Shown here piece by piece: positions 57,110 to 64,000 of a DNA stretch of 64,000 bases. Location: NCBI RefSeq assembly GCF_018336935.1, contig NZ_CP068771.1, positions 2,914,001 to 2,978,000 on the forward strand, written 5' to 3'. The position numbers and the translations under genes were made by a program. This DNA is from Serratia plymuthica. Lineage in GTDB: Bacteria > Pseudomonadota > Gammaproteobacteria > Enterobacterales > Enterobacteriaceae. The notes beneath the pieces were generated by a model. It was given only the letters and a program-made list of their open reading frames with translations. It did not search any database and was not told the origin of the DNA. Every line of letters begins with the position of its first letter. Within the stretch, counting starts at the first letter, position 1.

Positions 57110-58735
57110 TTATGCGGTTTGACAATCTGAGGCTTCCTTTACCACGGGTGAGACTGCGTCTTTATTGTTGCCCGGCGCGGTGAAGTTATCGTCCGCCAGG
57201 CGGAATACCGATACTGCGTCGGCCAGGGTTATCGCCTGATCTTCCAGTGCGGCCGCCGCCGAAGCGGCTTCCTCCACCAGCGCGGCGTTCTGCTGGGTCA
57301 CTTGATCCATTTGGGTCACCGCCTGCGTGACCTGCTCGATGCCGCGGCTCTGTTCGTCGGACGCCGAAGCGATTTCGCCCATGATGTCGGTAACCCGGGT
57401 GACCGAACGCACGATGTCTTGCATGGTGGCGCCGGAGTTTTCCACCAGCACCGAACCCTGTTTCACGCGGCTGACCGATTCGTCGATCAACCCTTTGATT
57501 TCTTTCGCCGCCTGCGCGCTGCGGCTCGCCAGATTGCGCACTTCACCGGCCACCACCGCAAAACCTCGCCCCTGTTCGCCGGCGCGCGCCGCTTCCACCG
57601 CCGCGTTCAGCGCCAGGATGTTGGTTTGGAAGGCAATGCCGTCGATCACGCTGGTGATTGCGCCGATTTTCTGCGAACTGCTGGCAATGTCCTGCATGGT
57701 GGTCACCACGTCGCCGGCCATTTCGCCGCCCTTGGCTGCCGTGGCAGAGGCATCACGCGCCAGTTGCGAGGCCTGGCGCGCGTTGTCGGCATTCTGCTTC
57801 ACCGTGGCGGTCAACTGCTCCATGCTGGCGGCGGTTTCCTCCAGCGAAGCGGCCTGTTGCTCGGTGCGCGAAGAGAGATCGTTGTTGCCCTCGGAGATTT
57901 CCTGCAGACCAATCAGGATGGATTCTGCGCCATCGCGCACTGCGCCGACGGTGCCAATCAACGAACGCTGCATGTGCTGAAGACTGGCGAACAGCTGGCT
58001 GATTTCATTGCGGCCATAAACCTGGATCGGCGTAGCCAAATCGCCGGCGGCGATGCGGTCAAAATGGCGGCGCATGATATTCAGCGGTTGCACCAGCATA
58101 TTGCGCAGCCACCACAGGGCGCTGCCGGTCACCAGGATAAGCATCAGCACCGCACCGCCCACCAGCCAGCCCGACAAGGTGAAGGATTGCTGATTGGCGG
58201 CGTTGGCCGCATCGACATTGGCATTCACCAGTTGCAGATACTGGACAAAATCGGCCTCAAACAGATCCTGGGTTTTCTGCGTCGGCTGGTCCATAAACGC
58301 CTGCAGATTGTTGTTCTCCAGGAAGCCAATCAGTTCACGCAGCGCGTTGCGCAGCCGGTTATAGCTGGCCTGGGTCGTTTCGGTCAGTTGCTGCTCCTGC
58401 TCGCTGTTGCGCGGTACCGCCAGGAACTGGTTGAAATAGAGATCGGCTTTCTGCAATGAGCTGCGCGCATTGCCCATCAACGCATTCACCTGCTCTTGCG
58501 GCAGCTTGAGCGCCGAACGGGTGCCGGCGCGGTTCAGCGTATTGCGGGCCTGCAACAATGAGACCCAGCTCAGGCTGAGGGCATCGCGCTGCTGGCTGCC
58601 GAGCGTGATCAGATTGAGATTGTGGTGATCGGAACGGAAAGCGGTGTACGACAAGCCGCTGGTGGCCAACTGCATAACACAAAAAGTCATCAACAACAGA
58701 AACAGACTGGTAGAGACGCGGATTCGGTTAAACAC
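57110..58735 (-). CDS. Methyl-accepting chemotaxis protein, tap position
   Basis: The 541-residue receptor has a first span (about 7-30), a periplasmic Tar-type four-helix domain, a second span (about 190-212), HAMP, and a signalling domain with the invariant hairpin [39 protein letters not shown]. Arg64, Asn68, Arg69 and Arg73 occupy the ligand-site positions of Tsr. The C terminus (ending SDCQTA) lacks the NWETF pentapeptide that tethers CheR and CheB, like E. coli Tap and Trg, so it may depend on the neighbouring receptor for adaptation. The ligand is unknown; I give no symbol. Confidence 0.93.
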   Translation of the reverse strand: MFNRIRVSTSLFLLLMTFCVMQLATSGLSYTAFRSDHHNLNLITLGSQQRDALSLSWVSLLQARNTLNRAGTRSALKLPQEQVNALMGNARSSLQKADLYFNQFLAVPRNSEQEQQLTETTQASYNRLRNALRELIGFLENNNLQAFMDQPTQKTQDLFEADFVQYLQLVNANVDAANAANQQSFTLSGWLVGGAVLMLILVTGSALWWLRNMLVQPLNIMRRHFDRIAAGDLATPIQVYGRNEISQLFASLQHMQRSLIGTVGAVRDGAESILIGLQEISEGNNDLSSRTEQQAASLEETAASMEQLTATVKQNADNARQASQLARDASATAAKGGEMAGDVVTTMQDIASSSQKIGAITSVIDGIAFQTNILALNAAVEAARAGEQGRGFAVVAGEVRNLASRSAQAAKEIKGLIDESVSRVKQGSVLVENSGATMQDIVRSVTRVTDIMGEIASASDEQSRGIEQVTQAVTQMDQVTQQNAALVEEAASAAAALEDQAITLADAVSVFRLADDNFTAPGNNKDAVSPVVKEASDCQTA

Positions 58736-58784
58736 TGTGAACCTCCTTGCAGCCGGCCGACGGCCAGCTTACGACGGGGAATAA

Positions 58785-58810
58785 GCCTCCTCCGGAACGG
58801 ACGAGGAGGC
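58785..58810 (-). terminator. Hairpin after the Tsr-like gene
   Basis: GCCTCCTC (58785-58792) pairs with GAGGAGGC (58803-58810). On the minus strand TTATT follows. It begins 10 bases after the receptor stop and could be a weak terminator or mRNA-processing hairpin that lowers expression of the next genes. Confidence 0.5.
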
Positions 58811-58820
58811 CCAATGCCGG

Positions 58821-60488
58821 TTAGAACGTTTCCCAGTTATCCTGCAGATCGCTGGCGTTCGTTTTCTTATGATTGAGTACCGGGGCAACGGTCGCTTTAC
58901 CGGCCGGCATTTTGAATTCGTCCTGGCCTTCCGCTTTCAGTCGGAATACCGCCACCGACTGGGTCAGCATGCTGGCTTGCTCTTCCAATGCCGCCGCCGC
59001 AGACGCGGATTCCTCCACCAACGAGGCGTTCTGCTGGGTGACGCGGTCCATTTCCGCCACTGCCTGGCCGACCTGATCGATACCGCGGCTCTGTTCGTCG
59101 GACGCCGAGGCGATTTCCCCCATGATGTCGGTGACGCGGGTGACCGCGTTGACGATGTCGCCCATGGTCTCGCCGGCGCTTTCCACCAGCACCGAGCCCA
59201 TATCTACGCGGCTGACGGAGTCTTCGATCAGGCCCTTGATTTCCTTCGCGGCCTGCGCGCTGCGCTGGGCCAGGTTACGCACTTCACCCGCTACGACGGC
59301 AAAGCCACGGCCCTGCTCGCCGGCGCGCGCCGCTTCTACCGCCGCATTCAGCGCCAGGATGTTGGTCTGGAAAGCAATGCCGTCAATCACGCCGGTAATG
59401 TCGGCAATTTTCTGCGAACTGCCGGCAATGTCGTGCATGGTCTGCACCACGTTGGCCACCACTTTGCCGCCCTTCTGCGCGGTTTCGGAGGCGCTCAGCG
59501 CCAGTTGGCTGGCCTGACGGGCGTTTTCGGCGTTCTGTTTCACCGTGGCGGTCAACTGCTCCATGCTGGCGGCAGTCTCTTCCAGCGAGGCAGCTTGCTG
59601 CTCGGTACGCGAAGAGAGATCGTTATTGCCGGCGGCAATTTCGGAGGCGCCGCTGTAGATGGCATCGGCCCCCTGACGCACGCCGCTGACGGTCTCGATC
59701 AGTTCGCTCTGCATGTGTTTGAGGCTGGCGGCCAGCACGCCCATTTCATTGCGGCTGGTCACGGCGATAGGTTGGGTCAGATCGCCGGCGGCGATCATTT
59801 TGATGTGCTCGATCATGCGGTTCAGCGGGCGTACCAGAATGTGGTGAATGCCGCTCCACACCAATACGATAACCGCCAGCACCACGACCAACACCACGAC
59901 CAACGTCCAGACGGCGAAGCTGAATGAGCTGTTGCTGTCTTCCACCGCGCTTTGGTAGAGCTTGTCGTTTTGCGCCAGGTAGGTGTTGTAGATGTTTTCG
60001 AACCCGTCCTGGTAACCTTGCGTCGGCTGGTCAAAGAAAGCGTTGATTTTGCCTTCGCCCAACAGTTGGATCAGTTCGGAGAGCGCGCCGTGAAAAATGG
60101 CGTATTGCTGCTTCAACTTTTCGGCCGACTGTTCGTCCTGACGAGGTGCGAGAGGAATTTTTTCATAGGCGGCGTAATGTTGCTCCGCCACCGTCAGCAT
60201 GCTCTTGGCGGAACCCAGCAGATCGTTGACGCTGGCGCCGCTGCCAATTTTATTGGCGTCCATCATGTAGCGGATACCCGCACGGTTCAGCGTGTTGCGG
60301 GTTTGCAGCAGGTTAACCCAGCTTTCGTTCAGCTCGGACTGCTGCTGGCGAATGGTCTGCAATACGGTGAAGTTTTCTTTGTCATTCTTCAGTGAGGAGA
60401 AAAAGAGCCCGCCCGAAACCAGCTGCAAGGCGCCAAATAATACCAGCACCAGCAACAGGCTGGTGACCACCTTCATACGATTAAACAT
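58821..60488 (-). CDS. tsr: Tsr-like methyl-accepting chemotaxis protein
   Basis: The 555-residue receptor is closer to E. coli Tsr than Tar ([44 protein letters not shown]). Serine-site residues Arg64, Asn68, Arg69 and Arg73 align, as does [13 protein letters not shown] with the Tsr Phe152/Asp153/Thr156 segment. The signalling hairpin is intact and the C terminus is NWETF. The position is that of tar in E. coli. The ATG at 60488 follows AAGGGAAA and lies downstream of a sigma-28 promoter. Serine sensing is inferred. Confidence 0.9.
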   Translation of the reverse strand: MFNRMKVVTSLLLVLVLFGALQLVSGGLFFSSLKNDKENFTVLQTIRQQQSELNESWVNLLQTRNTLNRAGIRYMMDANKIGSGASVNDLLGSAKSMLTVAEQHYAAYEKIPLAPRQDEQSAEKLKQQYAIFHGALSELIQLLGEGKINAFFDQPTQGYQDGFENIYNTYLAQNDKLYQSAVEDSNSSFSFAVWTLVVVLVVVLAVIVLVWSGIHHILVRPLNRMIEHIKMIAAGDLTQPIAVTSRNEMGVLAASLKHMQSELIETVSGVRQGADAIYSGASEIAAGNNDLSSRTEQQAASLEETAASMEQLTATVKQNAENARQASQLALSASETAQKGGKVVANVVQTMHDIAGSSQKIADITGVIDGIAFQTNILALNAAVEAARAGEQGRGFAVVAGEVRNLAQRSAQAAKEIKGLIEDSVSRVDMGSVLVESAGETMGDIVNAVTRVTDIMGEIASASDEQSRGIDQVGQAVAEMDRVTQQNASLVEESASAAAALEEQASMLTQSVAVFRLKAEGQDEFKMPAGKATVAPVLNHKKTNASDLQDNWETF

Positions 60489-60544
60489 GTTTTCCCTTGT
60501 TGAAAGCCCATGAGGACAGGCCCGGAGTCTGTCGATTGACAAAG

Positions 60545-60571
60545 TTATCGGCGCGGCGGGGCAGAACTTTA
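60545..60571 (-). promoter_or_regulatory. Sigma-28 promoter of the Tsr-like gene
   Basis: On the minus strand TAAA (60571-60568), 15 bp, then GCCGATAA (60552-60545): a perfect FliA consensus about 57 bp before the receptor start. It allows the receptor-cheRBYZ genes to be transcribed apart from cheAW. Confidence 0.93.
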
Positions 60572-60588
60572 TGCGAGGAGGTAACTAT

Positions 60589-60620
60589 TTTTGGGTGGGG
60601 TTTTGGGTGGGGTTTTGGGC
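60589..60620 (+). repeat. G-rich tandem repeat with G-quadruplex pattern
   Basis: Two copies of TTTTGGGTGGGG (60589-60600, 60601-60612) are followed by TTTTGGGC. This gives five G runs of three or four bases with loops of one or four bases, the standard quadruplex pattern. The G-rich strand is the template for the minus-strand che genes, and the matching RNA is C/A-rich with no G for about 30 bases. Confidence 0.85.
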
Positions 60621-60659
60621 GCAGCATACGGCGGAGATCCATTGCCGCATGCTGCGCCC
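60617..60659 (-). terminator. Long hairpin just after cheW
   Basis: A 16-base arm (60617-60632) pairs with 60644-60659 with one mismatch over an 11-base loop. It starts about 13 bases after the cheW stop. No T tract follows; instead the RNA becomes C-rich and G-free across the neighbouring repeat, a composition expected for a Rho loading site. I infer an attenuating or terminating element. Confidence 0.6.
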
Positions 60660-60672
60660 ATCTCATCGTAAA

Positions 60673-61173
60673 TCAGGCGCTTTTCGCCACGCTGTCGACC
60701 AGCGACATCTCTTCGCTGCTCAGCAGCTTTTCGATATCCACCAGAATCAGCATGCGATCGCCCAGCGACCCCAGGCCGGTCAGGTATTCCGTCGCCAGCG
60801 TCACGGCGAACTCCGGCGCCGGGCGGATCTGTTCGGTAGTCAGCGACAGGACGTCGGATACGCCGTCAACCACAATCCCCACCACCCGCAGGCCAAAGTT
60901 CAGCACGATCACCACGGTGTTTTCATCGTAGGACACGTCCTGCTGGGCAAATTTCACCCGCAGATCGATAATCGGCACAATCACGCCACGCAGGTTGGTG
61001 ACGCCCTTGATAAAGGCCGGCGTATTGGCAATGCGCGTAACCTGATCGTATCCGCGGATCTCCTGCACCTTGAGGATATCGATGCCATATTCCTCATTGC
61101 CCAAGGTAAAAATCAGGAACTCCTGCCCTACCGTTTCGCCAGCCAGTTTGCTGACGGTTGCCAGTCCTGCCAT
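60673..61173 (-). CDS. cheW: Chemotaxis coupling protein CheW
   Basis: The 166-residue adaptor matches E. coli CheW ([55 protein letters not shown]). It links receptors to CheA. Two in-frame ATGs are close together; GAGGTG is well spaced for the one at 61173, which also gives the E. coli length. Confidence 0.97.
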   Translation of the reverse strand: MAGLATVSKLAGETVGQEFLIFTLGNEEYGIDILKVQEIRGYDQVTRIANTPAFIKGVTNLRGVIVPIIDLRVKFAQQDVSYDENTVVIVLNFGLRVVGIVVDGVSDVLSLTTEQIRPAPEFAVTLATEYLTGLGSLGDRMLILVDIEKLLSSEEMSLVDSVAKSA

Positions 61174-61204
61174 ATCATTCACCTCTACACCAATCGATTA
61201 ATTA

Positions 61205-63175
61205 TTATGCGGCCGCGTCCGTCAGTCGTTGTTCGCGGTTCAGCGTTTGCAGCGCCGACACATCGACAATCAACGCCACGCTGCCGTCGCCCAGAATGGT
61301 CGCGGCGGAAATCCCCGGCACTTTGCGATAGTTGCTTTCCAGGTTCTTCACCACCACCTGATGCTGGCCGATCAGCTGATCCACCAGCAACGCATAGCGG
61401 CGGCCGGCGCTTTGCAGGATCACCACAATGCCCTGGGTGGCGTCGGTTTTGGCGCCGGCCACCTCGAACACCCGGAACAGTTCCACCAACGGCAGATATT
61501 CGCCCCGCACCTGCAACACCCGCTCGCCACCGGCCAACGGATGCAGGTCTTCGGCCTGCGGCTGCAACGATTCCATCACCGCGTTGAGCGGCAGGATAAA
61601 CACTTCATCGTTCACCTTGACCGACATGCCGTCGAGGATCGCCAGCGTCAACGGCAGCAAAATGCGGATGGCGGTGCCCTTGCCTGCCTGCGAATGGATT
61701 TCTACGTGCCCACCCATTTCCTGAATATTTCGCTTCACCACGTCCATGCCGACACCGCGGCCGGACACGTCGGTCACCTGCTCTGCGGTGGAAAAACCCG
61801 GTGCGAAGATCAGCATGCCGACCTCTTCATCGCTCATGCTGTCGCTGACCGCCAACCCCTGCGACGCGGCCTTGGCGAGAATTTTTGCCCGATTCAACCC
61901 GGCGCCGTCGTCGGTCACCTCAATGCAGATATTGCCGCCCTGATGTTCCGCCGACAGGACTAAATTACCCACCGCCGGTTTACCGGCAGCCACGCGCGTG
62001 GCCGGGTCTTCAATACCGTGATCCAGGCTGTTGCGCACCAGGTGCGTCAGGGGATCGATAATGCGTTCGATCAGGCTCTTGTCCAACTCGGTAGAACTGC
62101 CCTGCAACTGCAGCTCCACCTGCTTGTTCAGCTTGCCGGCCAGATCGCGCACCAGGCGCGGGAAGCGGCTAAACACGTATTCCATCGGCATCATGCGGAT
62201 CGACATCACCGACTCTTGCAGATCGCGCGCGTTACGCTCCAGTTGGCTCATGCTGTTGAGCAGGTCGCCGTGGTTGACCGGATCCAGGCTGCCGGAGCGC
62301 TGCGCCAGCATCGACTGGGTGATCACCAGTTCCCCCACCAGGTTAATCAATTGGTCGACTTTCTCCACCGCCACGCGGATGCTGGTCGACTCGCTGGCCT
62401 TGGCGCGCGGCTTCGGCGCTTCGGCAACCACAGGCGCCGGTTTGGCTGCCGCCGGCTCTGTAGCCTGAACGGCTGGCTGTGGCAGCTTCGGCGTCAACTC
62501 GGCCTGCGGCGGCCTGGCGAAGCTGATTTGCTCCGGCTCCAGCACGAAACACAACACCGCGCTGATATCCTCTTCGCTGGCGGAGGTCAGCAGCGTCACT
62601 TCCAGGCTGCTTTCGGTCTGCTGCGGATTTTTCACCTCGCCCAGGTTGCCCAACTCTTCGAGCATCAGCGGGATTTCGTTCGGCTTCAGGCCACTCAGGC
62701 AAACCCGCATCCCGCCCTCTATCGCCGAAGGTGCGGCGGCGGCAGGCTCCGTCAACGCAAGCGCAGCGGGAGCATCCTGCTGCTGTGCGTCCAGCGCAAG
62801 CTGCCGCAACGCCTGACAGATGTATTCAAAGCTGTCGGCGTCTGGCTTTTGCGACGTTTTATAGGCGTCCAGTTGCTCCTGCATAATGTCTTTGGTTTCC
62901 AGAAACAGGTTGATAATTTCAGTGCTCAGGCTCATCTCCTGACGCCGCGCACCGTCCAGCAGGTTCTCCAGCAAGTGGGTGGTTTCCTGCAGCACCGAGA
63001 AGCCGAAGGTCGCCGCACCGCCCTTGATCGAGTGCGCTGCGCGGAAAATGGCGTTCAGCGGTTCAATGTCCGGGGCCAGCGGATCCAGCTCCAGCAGGTG
63101 TTGCTCCATGTCGGCCAGCAACTCATCTGCTTCATCAAAAAAGGTCTGATAAAAAGCGCTAATATCCATGCTCAC
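61205..63175 (-). CDS. cheA: Chemotaxis histidine kinase CheA
   Basis: The 656-residue kinase has the P1 domain with phospho-acceptor His48 in FRAAHSIKGGAATFGF, P2 (about 160-230), dimerisation P3, the ATP-binding P4 domain (HLVRNSLDHGIE, DDGAGLN, GRGVGMDVV) and the CheW-like P5. Receptors control its autokinase, which feeds CheY and CheB. It follows motB by four bases. Confidence 0.97.
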   Translation of the reverse strand: MSMDISAFYQTFFDEADELLADMEQHLLELDPLAPDIEPLNAIFRAAHSIKGGAATFGFSVLQETTHLLENLLDGARRQEMSLSTEIINLFLETKDIMQEQLDAYKTSQKPDADSFEYICQALRQLALDAQQQDAPAALALTEPAAAAPSAIEGGMRVCLSGLKPNEIPLMLEELGNLGEVKNPQQTESSLEVTLLTSASEEDISAVLCFVLEPEQISFARPPQAELTPKLPQPAVQATEPAAAKPAPVVAEAPKPRAKASESTSIRVAVEKVDQLINLVGELVITQSMLAQRSGSLDPVNHGDLLNSMSQLERNARDLQESVMSIRMMPMEYVFSRFPRLVRDLAGKLNKQVELQLQGSSTELDKSLIERIIDPLTHLVRNSLDHGIEDPATRVAAGKPAVGNLVLSAEHQGGNICIEVTDDGAGLNRAKILAKAASQGLAVSDSMSDEEVGMLIFAPGFSTAEQVTDVSGRGVGMDVVKRNIQEMGGHVEIHSQAGKGTAIRILLPLTLAILDGMSVKVNDEVFILPLNAVMESLQPQAEDLHPLAGGERVLQVRGEYLPLVELFRVFEVAGAKTDATQGIVVILQSAGRRYALLVDQLIGQHQVVVKNLESNYRKVPGISAATILGDGSVALIVDVSALQTLNREQRLTDAAA

Positions 63176-63179
63176 GGGG

Positions 63180-64000
63180 TCACCTCTGCTGTGAGTCGCT
63201 GTTAGTCGGTGAAGGGACAGCCACCGGCTGCTCCGGAGTGATAAGGGTGGCCGGGGCCGTCGCCGACGGCGCCAAAGGCTTCAGGTCCACCGGTCTGGCG
63301 ACGCCCATCGCGTTGCTTTCGGCGTTTTCGTGTTCAATGCCCTGCTGGGTTTGCTTGTTCAGCACCAGCACGGTGATGCGGCGGTTGATGGCATCATCGG
63401 CGCCGTGCTGTTTCAGGCTCATGGTCGCGGCCATACCCACCACCCGCAACACTTTGCCCTCTGACAGCCCACCGGCGATCAGCTCGCGCCGCGAGGCGTT
63501 GGCACGATCGGCCGACAACTCCCAGTTGCTGTAGCCGCGCTCGCCGGTGGCATAGGGAATATCATCGGTATGGCCTGACAGGCTGATTTTATTCGGCAGG
63601 TCATTCAGGATCGGCGCAATCGCCCGCAGGATGTCGCGCATGTAGCTTTCCACCTGCGCGCTGCCGGTTTTGAACATCGGCCGGTTCTGGCTATCGATGA
63701 TCTGAATGCGTAATCCTTCATCCATCATGTTGATCAGCAGATGCGGGCGCAGCGCTTTCAGGCGCGGGTCGGACTCAATCAGCTCATCCAGCTTTTCCCG
63801 CAGCTTGTTGAGGCGCAGTTCCTCGTCGCGCTTCTCCAGCGTATCGATCTGTTTTTTCACCAACCCACTCTGCTGAGTGGGGTCATCCCCGCCGCCCGGG
63901 ATCGGGCTGCTCTCCGAACTGCTCTTGTCGCCGGTGGTCAGCGCCACCTTCAACGGCGTGCGAAAATATTCGGCGATTTGCGTCAGCTCCTGCGGGCTGG
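63180..64000 (-). CDS. motB: Flagellar stator protein MotB, C-terminal part
   Basis: The frame runs off the right edge, so the N-terminal part with the membrane span and proton-carrying Asp is missing. The visible part starts within [16 protein letters not shown], as in E. coli MotB, and contains the OmpA-like peptidoglycan-binding domain with [35 protein letters not shown]. It anchors stators to the cell wall and heads the run into cheA and cheW. Confidence 0.95.
   Translation of the reverse strand, partial: SPQELTQIAEYFRTPLKVALTTGDKSSSESSPIPGGGDDPTQQSGLVKKQIDTLEKRDEELRLNKLREKLDELIESDPRLKALRPHLLINMMDEGLRIQIIDSQNRPMFKTGSAQVESYMRDILRAIAPILNDLPNKISLSGHTDDIPYATGERGYSNWELSADRANASRRELIAGGLSEGKVLRVVGMAATMSLKQHGADDAINRRITVLVLNKQTQQGIEHENAESNAMGVARPVDLKPLAPSATAPATLITPEQPVAVPSPTNSDSQQR

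Noticed and set aside
62018..63205. Long frame opposite cheA
   Set aside because: It is antisense to conserved kinase domains and has no supporting signals.

Overview
The window is chromosomal DNA of a flagellated enterobacterium, most probably Serratia (S. marcescens group). I infer this from protein similarity recalled from Escherichia coli homologues, the high GC content, a put-efe-phoH block with the same internal order as in E. coli, a compact flagellar/chemotaxis cluster, and interspersed ERIC repeats. No database search was possible. No rRNA, tRNA, insertion sequence, prophage or CRISPR array was seen.

Layout. Positions 1-9100 hold the 5' part of phoH, a small unrecognised ORF, a TonB-dependent receptor of the YncD/PqqU family, the efeUOB ferrous-iron importer with a Fur box, and putP. 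putP is divergent from putA (9101-13072) across an operator region with PutA-type GTTGCA motifs. A hicAB toxin-antitoxin pair follows. Next come the cystine/cysteine genes (tcyJ, tcyL, tcyN, dcyD), which sit beside fliZ and fliA as in E. coli.

From about 17.3 kb to the end the window is nearly all motility genes. These are fliAZ, fliC, fliDST, fliE, fliFGHIJK, fliLMNOPQR, flgKL, flgBCDEFGHIJ, flgA, flgMN, flhBAE and the che cluster (cheZ, cheY, cheB, cheR, two chemoreceptors, cheW, cheA), ending in motB, which runs off the window. Together they encode the basal body, export apparatus, rod, hook, filament and cap, the switch, the sigma-28/anti-sigma-28 pair, and the chemosensory pathway. Five sequences match the sigma-28 form (-35 TAAA-like, 15-bp spacer, GCCGATAA-like) upstream of fliC, fliD, flgK, flgM and a Tsr-like receptor gene.

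The accessory content between operons is the less ordinary part. There are six ERIC-type repeats, all between genes. One abuts the flgM -35 element, one separates cheB from cheY, and two abut stop codons of flgL and flgJ. There are three type II toxin-antitoxin pairs (hicAB, a RelE-like/HTH pair, vapBC); two have clear palindromic operators. An AraC-family regulator and two possible single-span membrane microproteins lie between fliT and fliE. Between cheW and the Tsr-like gene lie a long hairpin and a G-quadruplex-type tandem repeat, just before a sigma-28 promoter; this is the least expected non-coding structure in the window.
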